24,552 nucleotides of DNA from HOT-345 sp963531535 (GCA_963531535.1 CAUSGX010000013.1:1-24552), one strand, 5' to 3'. Shown: positions 8,483 to 17,889, numbered from the stretch's first letter. A program made the numbers and translations. Notes: a model not told the origin generated them from the sequence alone.

Positions 8483-8512
8483 AAAAAACCTGAAATCAAA
8501 TCCAGGCTTTTT
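8483..8512 (-). terminator. Intrinsic terminator of ileS
   Basis: Read on the minus strand, CCTG and CAGG close a short stem flanked by A and T tracts, ending in six T. It begins 14 bp past the ileS stop. The stem is short. Confidence 0.5.
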
Positions 8513-8526
8513 CTCTTTTTATAAAC

Positions 8527-11500
8527 TTATTCAATACTAATACTCAATGATTTAAGTGGTTGCTTAACTGCGATCTTGTTCTTTGATCTAATGAAGAGTG
8601 CGAGCTTAATGGCCTTTCTTACCGTTGTAATCTCATCCATAAGGTCGCGATCGATATATAGTTTATTTGTAAATGGCCAGAATGAGAGATGAATTGACTC
8701 AGTTTTTTGATTTTCTTCTCCTCTGAATGCTTGCAATCTCTTTCGTAAGTCCTCAGTAATGAATGGTGTAAATGGTGCCATCATTTGAAGATAAGTCGTC
8801 AATACTTCAAAAAGTGTTGAATAAGCTGAATGTTTGTCTGCTGTCATATCATGTCCTCGGAATCTTCTTCTGCTTCTTCTAAGATATCGGTTGCTGAGCT
8901 TTTCAATAAAATCGATTCCTGACTTGATAGCTCCGTCAAGATTATAATTTCTCAGTCCTTGGTCAAGGTTGTCAAGCGTTTGATGAAGTTCTGCTAGAAT
9001 CCATCTATCAAGCTCATTGCAAATTGCATAGTTTGGAAGCTTGAGAACTTCTCCCTCTAGGAGATTTTCTGTAATTTGTTTAGATGATACTTGTGACCAA
9101 AGTTCTTTGATTTGAGTTTCGTCAGCAATGATCAGTGTTCTCTGGTTTTTTAAAGAAGATACCAATTCGAGGTAGTTTCCTAGGGCTTGATCTAAGATTT
9201 TGATTTCAGGTTTCTTGCTAAGGAATACTGATGCAAGCTCTGAGAGTTTTTGCTTCTGCTCACTGAGGTGAGACTCAATATAAATGATATCAGGCTGAAT
9301 TCTGATCAAATTTTCTTGAAGAGTTTTTTCATCAGATGAGAGTTTATTCATCACATAGAGTTCCTTACTATTAGCCTTCCAATTATCGATTTTGGCGTAA
9401 GTCTCAAAGAACTTAAAGACATTTTCTAGTGGGATATTAAAGTCCTTAAAAAGTTGTTCAACACCTTTTTCTGAGAATCTCATAGGTTCTGATCTCACAA
9501 CTGGGCTACTCAAAGTATAAAGCCTAAATGTGTCAGCGCCCCATTTTTCAAGCAATTCTTTTGGATCTGGATAGTTTTTCAGACTCTTAGACATTTTTTT
9601 ACCATCTTCAGCGAGTACAAGTCCATTTACGATCACATTTTTGTAGGCGTTCTCACCTTTGATTGCATGCCCAACCACATGAAGAGAACGGAATCGACCT
9701 CTCGTCTGATCAAGTCCTTCAGCGATAAAATCTGCTGGATAACTAATATTTCTTCCCTCTTCTCCAAGGTAGTGATCCTGCCCAAACGGCATTGCTCCAG
9801 ATTCAAACCAACAATCCAAAACTTCGGGTGTTCTTCTATAGGTTTTACCTTCTCTCATTCCTCGATAAGTATCTACATACGGCTTATGAAGATCAACCTC
9901 TCACTGTTTATCACTATCTCGGTAATGGACTCTGACTTCGGCATTCCCGAGTTTATAATTTTTTCTGTAGAGTCCATATTCAAACTTGCGGAAGACTCTT
10001 CTTAGCATTGCGATAGTATCATCATGAGAAACATAAACCAGAGTTTTTGTCTGATGATTACTATTCCAGTAGTGGATCGCACTTTCAGTTCTTTTTCTAT
10101 AATCCTCAAGCTTTTCTCCATCAGTTCCAATGCTTCTTTCCTCATCAAATCGATTAAACATGTCACAAGAAATCTTTTCTCCTTGATCAGTATAGTTGAT
10201 CAAGTCTGTAATACGAGAATCAATAAAAAGCTGATCATTGAGTTTTACAACGATTTCCTCGGTTTCTCCATTATGCACATGATCAAAGGTTTTCCTTTTT
10301 TCAAAACGATCTTTGTGGCTCTCATGATGCTCAAAATAGAGCTTTTCACATCTTGCTACTTCATCAGCTCAGAAAAAGCTGATCAAAGTTGGTTTGATAG
10401 TCTGCCAAACTCTTGGAAGAGGGGACAAAATGAAAACAACATCAGACTTTTTTTCTATATGAGGAGCAAGCTTACTAACGAGGCCTTGAGCTTGCTGTTC
10501 TCAGAGTTCATTAAGTCTTGCATCTCCTAGTGAGTCAAATTTTTTCTCTTCATTGAAATCAGTCCTTCCATGGCGGATAAAGACATTTTTGGTCAGATTT
10601 TTTGATCCTGAAGTGGTGAGATGATAGAGCTCATCAAGTGTATTGATCACAAAACGATCTTCTGGATTTTCTACATTCTGCCAGATCGGTAGAGGAGAAC
10701 CTCGATATCTATTTCTAGCAACATTCCAATCTGGAGCCTGCTGTAATCCATTTACAAATCTATTTTTTACGGTTTCTGGGATAAATTTGATCTCTCCAGC
10801 TTGGCTAGCGGTTTGAGCATTCATCTCTTTTTCCTTGATGAATCGGCTCGACATAGCTTTGTAAATAAGAGGAGTTTTACACCTTCGGCAGTGAGGATAT
10901 GAGTGAACAAGACTTTCAGTTTTTACAATTTTTTGGTTAGCTTTTAGATGCTCAGTGATAGGTTTATTACTTTCCATAACTTTCATTCCTTGATAATCTG
11001 GGACCTCACTCGTAAAACATCCATATTCATCAACAGGCATAAAGAGCCATTCTTTTGAGCTCTCTCCTCCTAGAAGGTTCGCAACAACATTGAAGTCGTC
11101 CTCTCCAAAGCTTGGAGCAGTATGTACAATACCTGTTCCATCCTCAGTACTTACGAATTCTCAGGTTAAAATTTGAAAAAACTGATTCTTATATTCATCT
11201 GCAATATTTGATTTTTTGATGTAATCAAAAAGTGGCTGATAGGTCAGATTTTTTAGTTCTTTTCCTTTCTGCTTGTAAATGAAAGTATAGTCTTCTGGTG
11301 ATTTATAGTATTTTTTGAGTAAAGCCTCAGCGAGCACATAGTATTCTTGTGATTTTTGATCATAGACGGTTACATAGTCGATATTTTCCCCAATAGTCAA
11401 AAACATATTACTTGGGAGTGTCCAAGGTGTTGTTGTCCAAGCAAGGAAGTTGAATTTCCCTTCAATAAGTCCTTTTTCTTGTGGATCGAGAACTTTTTTG

Positions 11501-12567
11501 AAAAGGTAAAAATCGATGAAATCATGTAGGAGCTCCCTTTCATCATTGATGATCGTTCCATTGATATTGATTGCAAAACCAAGGCTGTTTTCATACAGTT
11601 CTTCGCTTACCCATTGGATATCTTTGTGCTTTTCTGGTTCTTGGAGTGTTGGAGTATCGTTTGACTCTACCTCAAATCGATGAACTCTTCGAGGCTTTGA
11701 GAGATGAATGATTTTAACTGCTCAGAGATACTTGCTCATAGTGAGTTCTGTTCAGATTTCTTCTTTGAGTTCTCTTTTGAGTGCTGTGATGAGGTCTTCT
11801 CCTTTTTCAACTTTCCCACCAGGGAAAAACCAGAGATTTTCCTTGGTATGATGAATCATCGCATAGCGACCTTTCTCATCACGAAGCACACCAGCTACAA
11901 CATCAATAAATCCATCCTCAGAGCAAGCATACTTCTCACTTTCAGGTGCAAGGTGTGGAAATTTTACAGTAAGAGCAGTATCTTGCCTATCTTCATATCC
12001 TTCTGCAATTTCGTTGTTTGCAAGTGGCGTTGCACAGCTTGGACAGTATCCCTGTACTTTGAATCCTTTGTATACTTTATTCTGATTGTAGATATTAGAA
12101 AAGCATCGCATTACGCTTTCCATAAAATCTAGATCCATCGTAAAATAGGGATTGGTAATATCAACCCATCTTCCTGTATGATCTACGAATCGTTTCCAAT
12201 CAGTATTTGTCTGATTTACATATTCGCGACACTTTTCTACAAAAGTTTGAATTCAGATTTTTTCTTCAATGTCTTTTTTTCCATCAATACCAAGTGCCTT
12301 TTCAACAGCCTTTTCTACTGGTAAACCATGGCAGTCCCAACCTCGTTTTCTTTTTACTTGGTAGCCTCTCATCGTCATATATCTTGGGATGGTATCTTTG
12401 ATACTTCATGCTAAAAGATGACCATAATGTGGATTACCACTGGCAAATGGAGGACCATCAAAAAACTTATATGCCATTGCCTCATTTCTCTCTTTGATGC
12501 TTTTTTCAAAGGTGTTGTCTGATTTTCGGTATGCTAAGATGGATTCCATCATCTCAAGGTTTGACAT
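8527..12567 (-). CDS. ileS: Isoleucyl-tRNA synthetase with inserted Nudix and histidine-phosphatase domains
   Basis: One 1346-residue frame interrupted only by UGA (Gly). It charges tRNA-Ile with isoleucine in the cytoplasm. Class I motifs: HYGH at 47-50 in DGPPFASGNPHYGHLLAG and KMSKS at 991-995. Editing-domain motifs: GYCPSCATPLANNE, WTTTPWTLP at 377-385 and GTGIVHTAPSFGEDDF. About 165 residues are inserted between VKFP (near 207) and the WTTTPW strand. They hold a full Nudix box (G251, E257, R265-E266, E269-E270, G272). About 235 residues (655-888) are inserted between the RY-W-GSPLPIW motif and DLHKPYVD. They hold a histidine phosphatase (R665-H666-G667, R719 in SPLPR, H848). A third stretch of about 115 residues (1065-1180) precedes the anticodon-binding helices. 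The C-terminus ends at KQPLKSLSISIE, short of the usual domain. At least nine CGA codons sit at conserved Trp positions. Usual length is 940-1150. Confidence 0.95.
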
Positions 12568-12604
12568 CGTACTACAAACATAAAAGGATAAATACTGATT
12601 CTAA

Positions 12605-12632
12605 TGTATAGATATGTCAGATACTTTTTCAA
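12605..12632 (-). promoter_or_regulatory. Promoter of ileS
   Basis: On the minus strand, TTGAAA (12632-12627) and TATACA (12610-12605) are 16 bp apart. The leader contains AATCAGTATTTATCCTTTT, a variant of the shared element, ending about 15 nt before the ATG. Confidence 0.5.
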
Positions 12633-12708
12633 TGGAAAATACAATATTTTCACTGGAAATGATGGAGTAGATGTATATAGTGGTTCGGTTAAAGACTTGA
12701 AAAGTCAG

Positions 12709-12728
12709 AAAAATCAGATTTTTTATTC
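12709..12728 (+). promoter_or_regulatory. Shared leader element, terC copy
   Basis: AAAAATCAGATTTTTTATTC, centred 25 nt before the ATG at 12741. A GACTT-gaa-AAGTC hairpin (12693-12706 region) lies just upstream. Confidence 0.5.
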
Positions 12729-12740
12729 TGTTAAACAAAG

Positions 12741-13739
12741 ATGCTAAAACTTGAAATTGTTTTTGCTGTACTGATCGTAGTTATGTTGCTCTTAGATCTC
12801 TGAGTATTTAACAAGAAAAATCATGAGATCAAGAGTAAAGAGGCACTGGCTCGATCAATCGTGTGGATTGGACTTGCGATGCTTTTTAGTGGGTATATTT
12901 ATTGGGAACTTGGATTTGAGAGATTTTCATATTTCCAGTCAGCATATTGGGTAGAGAAGCTATTATCTGTTGATAATTTGTTTGTATTCATTATGGTCTT
13001 TGGCTTTTTCAAAGTCCCAAAGAAGCTCCAGCATAAAGTACTCTTCCGAGGAATTATATGAGCATTGATTTTTAGAGCGATATTTATCTTTGCAGGAGTA
13101 AAGCTTATAGAATTGACCTATCTTCCTGAATTCTTGCTCTTTGATCACCCAGTTAAGATTAATTTGCTTCTCACGATTTTTTGAGGGTTCCTTATTTATG
13201 CTGGGATTAAGTCGTTTTTTGCTAAGCATGAACATGAAGAAAATGAAAACTTCTCTGATTCGGCTGGAGCTAGGGTAGTAAAATATTTTTTCCCAAGAGT
13301 AACTGATACCTTTGAGTGAGGGAAATTCTTTGTTTTTCAAAATGGACTAAGATATGCAACACCGCTTTTGATTGTTGTTTGAGTGATAGAATTTTCGGAT
13401 TTACTCTTTGCTGTGGATAGTATTCCAGCAATCTTTGCAATCGCTCCTAATGATCCTTTTATTCTCTACTCTTCAAATATCTTTGCTATTTTAGGATTGA
13501 GGAGTTTGTATTTCCTTCTTGCAAACTTTATTGATAGATTTAAGTATCTAAGCTATGGAATTGCAGTTATATTGACCTTTATAGGAACAAAAATGCTGAT
13601 TTCACCACTCTTCCATATTCCAGCAAAAATTTCGTTGATTGTGCTGCTTTCTGTGCTTGTGCTTTCAGTGATTGTGTCTCTGTGTATGACGCCTGCACAT
13701 CATCAGGAGAAGCTTACAGAACCAAGAGAGAATAATTAA
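12741..13739 (+). CDS. terC: TerC-family integral membrane protein
   Basis: A 332-residue polytopic membrane protein of the TerC/Alx family. Characterised members export metal ions such as manganese or help load metals onto exoenzymes. Family motifs in order: LLLDLGVFN near residues 17-25 (Gly is UGA), EALA-W-SIVWIGLAMLF (W38 is CGA), LLSVDNLFVFIMVFGFF near 75-91, VLF-W-GIIGALIFRAIF (W103 is CGA, the second Gly UGA), and EFSDLLFAVDSIPAIFAI then SNIFAILGLRSLYF. The two Asp-containing membrane motifs (SVDN and FAVDS), thought to bind metal, are present. About eight helices are expected. It faces the two small minus-strand proteins and shares their bidirectional terminator. It has its own leader element and a TATAGT at 12676. 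Confidence 0.92.
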
Positions 13740-13748
13740 CAAAAAAAG

Positions 13749-13778
13749 AAAAACCTGAATTATGCTTCAGGTTTTTTT
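13749..13778. terminator. Bidirectional terminator between terC and the small minus-strand proteins
   Basis: AAAAACCTGAA (13749-13759) pairs with TTCAGGTTTTTTT (13766-13778). Both sides carry A/T tracts and two convergent genes end here. Confidence 0.8.
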
Positions 13779-13784
13779 ATTTTT

Positions 13785-14150
13785 CTATAGATTTCACTCT
13801 ATAGAAAAGTTAGACAAGAACTGATCTAGAAAAATCTTTTTCTCTTTTTTATCCCAAACAGGAATATCATTGAAATCAATACTCTCAATATCAGCTCTTT
13901 CTAATATCACTACATAGTGATATTCACCACTAGTAATATAAATTTCCACCTCATCGTGGCTGGTAGGGAGGTCTCTAAGATGGAATTCCACACCTTCTTC
14001 AGCATTATCAACATAGATTCCAGTAACCATACCGCTACGATCGAGTACCCACTTTTCTAGCCCAGATACCCAATGATAGAAATCAACTCTTTGTGAACTC
14101 TTAAACTTTAGAATCACTAAAGTCAAGTTTGAATGTTTCTCTCTTTCCAT
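13785..14150 (-). CDS. Small protein of unknown function, LKF-family paralog 2
   Basis: A 121-residue acidic protein ending SIEGNL with the Gly as UGA; a standard-code reading stops three residues early. After a short polar N-terminus (MEREKHSN) it has LTLVILKFKSSQRVDFYHWV, then GVEFHLRDLPTSHDEVEIYI. These two blocks match in pattern the neighbouring protein at 14203-14631 and the one at 7992-8423. No signal peptide or helix bundle is seen, and alternating residues suggest beta strands. It lies 52 bp downstream of its paralog on the same strand and is probably co-transcribed from the promoter at 14688-14661. The function is unknown. Confidence 0.75.
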
Positions 14151-14202
14151 AAAAAAATAAATTTACGATTTTTTACTTTACTTATTGTTTTGTTTGAAAA
14201 TA

Positions 14203-14631
14203 CTATTCTCCCATCTTATATCAATCCTTGAGATGATACTTTTCACCTTTGAAAACTTTTACAAAAGTTCTAAGCTCAGAATTCCAGTATTCTTCTCCAT
14301 TGATCTTCATCGCAACCATCAGAGACTTTGGAACCCTCACTGCGTAAGAAGTGTCCGCATGCCCAGATATATTGTTGCCATGTTCGTCTTTACCAAGGAC
14401 CTTCTTCTCAATAATAATATTGAGTTCTAGTTCAGTACCTTGATTAAGTTCACTCATTTCAAGATACATTTTCTGATGATCAACCTTAAGCTCAAGCGAG
14501 GGAAGATTGCAAGAGAAAACGAGAGACCAGTGATCTGGACATACCGCCCTGCGATAAAAATTGATACATTGGGGAGTGTTAAACTTCAATATGATTGAAG
14601 TTACTTTTTTTTGTTTGTGATTTTTTGTCAT
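14203..14631 (-). CDS. Small protein of unknown function, LKF-family paralog 3
   Basis: A 142-residue protein ending HLKDGYKMGE with the first Gly as UGA; a standard-code reading drops the last six residues. The basic N-terminus (MTKNHKQKK) is followed by VTSIILKFNTPQCINFYRRA and, further on, MYLEMSELNQGTELELNIII, parallel to blocks in the two related proteins. The C-terminal part (PKSLMVAMKINGEEYWNSEL) is unique to this member. The function is unknown. It is first in a two-gene unit with a consensus-like promoter (TTGACA-16-TATAGT), so it may be well expressed. Confidence 0.75.
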
Positions 14632-14660
14632 AAAAACGTGCTTTTTTTGTTTACAATGCT

Positions 14661-14688
14661 ACTATAATTATCCTAATATAAATGTCAA
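14661..14688 (-). promoter_or_regulatory. Strong promoter of the two-gene small-protein unit
   Basis: On the minus strand, a perfect TTGACA (14688-14683) and TATAGT (14666-14661) are 16 bp apart. Confidence 0.65.
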
Positions 14689-14717
14689 GGGATAAAAAAA
14701 ACTGAGGCAAAAAACAC

Positions 14718-14745
14718 TTGCAATTATTCTTTGTAATACTATATC
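14718..14745 (+). promoter_or_regulatory. Promoter of the ribonucleotide reductase genes
   Basis: TTGCAA (14718-14723) and TATATC (14740-14745) are 16 bp apart. The -10 lies inside the first NrdR-type box. Confidence 0.55.
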
Positions 14746-14783
14746 TTGTGTTACTGATCTTCTAAGATGACTATATATAGTTA
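14736..14783 (+). promoter_or_regulatory. Tandem NrdR-type operator boxes
   Basis: Box 1 is ATACTATATCTTGTGT (core 14739-14748) and box 2 is TGACTATATATAGTTA (core 14771-14780, a perfect CTATATATAG). The NrdR consensus core is CWATATATWG. Box 1 has one core mismatch and box 2 none. The centres are 32 bp apart, about three helical turns, as known for NrdR pairs. Box 1 overlaps the proposed -10, so NrdR binding would repress nrd transcription. Confidence 0.75.
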
Positions 14784-14810
14784 TTTTGCGAAAGGTAAAA
14801 GGTGCTTAGA

Positions 14811-14830
14811 AAGTCAGATTTTTTATTTTA
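14811..14830 (+). promoter_or_regulatory. Shared leader element, nrdB copy
   Basis: AAGTCAGATTTTTTATTTTA, centred 31 nt before the nrdB ATG and downstream of the operator, so in the transcribed leader. Confidence 0.5.
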
Positions 14831-14846
14831 TTTACACTATCAGAGA

Positions 14847-16121
14847 ATGGTAATCAAGCAAATCAGAAAGAGAAATGGAATGATGGTAGATTTTGATATA
14901 GCAAAGATTGTTAATGCTATCAAAAAGGGTATGCTCGACTCTCAATATGAGCATCCAGAAGAGGCAGAGGCAATTGCTGAGCAGGTTCATAACGCACTTT
15001 TGGAAAAGTGGGGACAGGATCAATCTTATGTACCTAATGTTGAGGATATTCAGGATGTGGTTGAGCAAAAATTGATGGAAGCCTGACTTCATCAGGTTGC
15101 TAAGGACTATATCCTTTATAGAGAAAAAAGAACACAAGAAAGAAAGAGAGATATCTTCAAAAAAAGAATCACCTTGAAGCCTTATGAATATCCAGAATTA
15201 TTGGAATATGTGGATGCGATTAGGCACTCTTATTGGATCCATACTGAGTTTAATTTTACCTCAGATGTACAGGATTTCAAAGTTAATGTGACTGATGCTG
15301 AGAGAAATGCACTCAAAAATACTATGCTTGCTATTGCGCAGATCGAAGTAAGTGTGAAAACTTTTTGGGGAGATATTTATAAAAGACTTCCAAAACCTGA
15401 AATTGGTTCTGTTGGGTATACTTTTGCAGAATCTGAGGTTCGTCATCATGATGCTTATTCTCATTTGCTTGAGATTCTTGGATTAAATAATGATTTTAAT
15501 CAGATTAAATCTGTACCTTGTATCATTGATAGAGTGAATTACCTTGAGAGGTCAATCAAAACTTCTAGTAATGATGAAGAAAAGGAATATGCAATGGCGG
15601 TTCTGCTTTTTTCTCTTTTTATAGAGCATGTTTCGCTATTTTCTCAGTTCCTTATTATTATGGCGTTTAATAAATATAGGAATCTCTTTAAGGGAATGTC
15701 AAATGCTGTTGAGGCAACATCAAAAGAGGAACAGATTCATGGGCTGTTTGGTATTGATATTATCAATATCATCAAAAAGGAACATCCTGAATGGTTTGAT
15801 GAAAAGTATAATGAAAGGATAAGAAAACACTGTTTAGAAGCTTTTGAAGCAGAGAGTGCAATTGTCGATTGGATCTGTGAGCAGGGAGAGCTTGATTTTT
15901 TGCCAAAGGCAGTGATCAAAGAGTTCATAAAAAATAGACTTAATAATTCCTTAAAAAGTATCGGTCTAGAGCCGTTATTTGAAATAGATGAAAGCTTAGT
16001 TCAGCAGACAGATTGGTTTGATGATGAGGTAATTGCAACTAAGCATGTGGATTTTTTCAATAAAAGATCAATCAATTATAATAAAAGAAGCCAGAGTATT
16101 ACTAGTGATGATTTGTTTTAG
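14847..16121 (+). CDS. nrdB: Ribonucleotide reductase small subunit with N-terminal ATP-cone
   Basis: A 424-residue class I R2 subunit, which houses the metal cofactor and radical that start reduction of ribonucleotides to deoxyribonucleotides. Residues 1 to about 90 form an ATP-cone (IRKRNGMMVDFDIAKIVNAI and the following helices), an allosteric dATP/ATP sensor that usually sits on NrdA. The R2 fold follows: E-V-R-H-H-D-A-Y near residue 195 gives the E..H metal pair and the radical Tyr. IEHVSLFSQF gives a further Glu, and KEEQIHG the second E..H pair. The C-terminus TSDDLF is the tail that docks on NrdA. The only UGA is at 15084-15086 between the cone and R2. The ATG at 14847 is chosen because it precedes the cone directly. 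nrdA follows 94 bp downstream. Confidence 0.94.
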
Positions 16122-16175
16122 GTTGTTCTTTTTCGGATTTCTGTAGTGCTGTATCTGATGGAAGAAAATATAGAA

Positions 16176-16195
16176 GAAATCTGATTTTTTATCTT
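16176..16195 (+). promoter_or_regulatory. Shared leader element, nrdA copy
   Basis: AGAAATCTGATTTTTTATCT, centred 34 nt before the nrdA ATG, in the nrdB-nrdA gap. Confidence 0.5.
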
Positions 16196-16215
16196 TTTTA
16201 CCGTATAAAGTATTG

Positions 16216-17889
16216 ATGAAACGATTAAATGAAAATAGTAGAAAGTTCCTTGCAAATGGATATCTCCAGGAAGGAGTGAGTCCAGAAGAGAGAATCTTGG
16301 CAATTGCAAAAAATGCTGAAGAAATCCTAAAGAAGCCTGGTTTTGCCGAGAAGTTTTATGATTATATGGCGAGAGGTTTTTATTCGTTAGCTTCTCCAGT
16401 GTGGTCAAATTTTGGACTTGAAAGAGGGCTGCCAATTAGCTGTTTTGGATCATATATTGCTGATGACATGTGAGATATTCTCTATGCTCAGGCCGAGGCA
16501 GGGATGATGAGTAAATATGGAGGTGGAACCTCTGGGTATTTTTGAGCCTTGAGATCGAGGGGAACTCCTATCAAAAATAATGGAGTCAGTTCAGGAGCTG
16601 TTCATTTTATGGAGCTTTTTGAGACCATTATTGATGTGGTAAGTCAGTGAAATGTGAGGAGAGGAAGTTTTGCTCCGTATTTGCCGATCGAACATCCAGA
16701 TATTTCAGAATTTTTGGATATTTGAAGTGAAGGAAATCCAATTCAGAAGCTCACACATTGAGTAACTGTTGGCGATCAGTGGCTTCAGGAGATGATTGAT
16801 GGAGATCAGGAGAAAAGGGCTATTTGGGCGAAATTACTTCAGAGAAGAGGTGAAATGGGGTATCCCTACATTTTTTTCTCAGATACAGTAAATAATAATA
16901 CTGTTGATGTATACAAGGATAAAAATCTGAAAATCTATGCAAGTAATCTTTGTAGTGAGATTATGTTGCCAGCAAATGAGGATTGGTCGTTTGTTTGTTG
17001 TCTTTCTTCTATCAATTTGGCTCATTATGATGAGTGGAAGGATACTGATGCAGTTGAAACACTTGTATATTTCCTTGATGCAGTAATGACTGAGTTTATT
17101 CAGAAGCTTGAGAAACTTAGAGATTCAGATCAGAGAGATGATCAGCTAGCTTTTGATTTTATGAAAAAGGCTTATGCTTTTGCAAAGTCAAATAGGGCAA
17201 TTGGACTCTGAGTTCTTTGATGGCATTCTCTTTTGCAGTCAAAGATGTTTTCATTTGAAGGTTTCCAGGCAAGAAAGTTGAATAAAGAGATTTTTGAACT
17301 AATCCAAAAGAGATCTTATGCTGCTTCTGAAGCACTAGCTCAGGAATATGGAGAACCTGAAATGCTCAAAGGATATGGAAGAAGAAATACTACGCTGAAT
17401 GCAATCGCTCCAACGACTTCATCTGCCTTTATCTTGGGACAAGTTTCTCAAAGTATAGAGCCGTATATGTCAAATTGTTATGTGAAAGATGTTGCGAAGC
17501 TTAAAGTGACAATCAAAAACCCTTATCTTGAAAAGCTTTTGGAAGAGAAGGGGCAAAATACTAGAGAAATCTGGCTCAGTATTAGAGATCATGATGGTTC
17601 AGTTCAGCATTTAGATTTTTTGACTCAGGAAGAGAAGGATGTCTTTAAGACTTTCTGTGAGATAGATCAGATGGCGATTATCTATCAGGCGGCTGATAGA
17701 CAGCAGTTTACTGATCAATCTCAGTCACTTAATGTGATGATTAGTCCGAAAACGCCAGCAAAAGAGGTGAATTATCTTTATATTCAGGCTTGGAAACTGG
17801 GAATCAAGACACTTTATTATCAGCACAGTATGAATGCTGCACAGCAGTTTAGTAAAAAAATTATCAGCTGTTCTGGATGTGAAGCGTAA
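16216..17889 (+). CDS. nrdA: Ribonucleotide reductase large subunit, without ATP-cone
   Basis: A 557-residue catalytic R1 subunit. The redox Cys pair is in PISCFGSY (near residue 76) and in FVCCLSSINLAHY. The active-site loop is ASNLCSEIMLP, with the Asn, radical Cys and Glu in place. The radical-transfer Tyr pair is in KTLYYQHS, and the C-terminal reductant-exchange Cys pair in CSGCEA. The nucleotide-binding glycine loop GGGTSGYFGALRSRG is intact. Seven UGA-Gly codons occur, several at conserved positions (GLGVLGWH). The protein lacks an N-terminal ATP-cone and is about 200 residues shorter than Escherichia coli NrdA; overall dATP control must act through the cone on NrdB. The ATG at 16216 is preferred over an in-frame TTG just before it. 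Confidence 0.95.

Noticed and set aside
9904..11950. The IleRS insertions as inteins
   Set aside because: They have Nudix and histidine-phosphatase catalytic motifs, and no splice-junction Cys/Ser or terminal His-Asn was seen.
11704..12132. Plus-strand ORF of 142 residues
   Set aside because: It lies opposite the Nudix part of ileS and has no recognisable motif; it is a shadow of the real gene.
8527..12567. Many separate short ORFs on the minus strand here, suggesting a decayed or frameshifted gene cluster
   Set aside because: All fragments are in one frame and are separated only by UGA. Read with UGA as Gly they give continuous IleRS motifs, so the gene is intact.
14802..14846. An earlier GTG start that would extend NrdB by 15 residues (RKSDFLFYLHYQR)
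   Set aside because: The extension is just the translated shared leader element; the ATP-cone begins at the ATG at 14847.
14632..14846. A possible tRNA or small RNA gene in the nrd upstream region
   Set aside because: No cloverleaf arms or T-loop consensus; the stretch is explained by divergent promoters and NrdR boxes.
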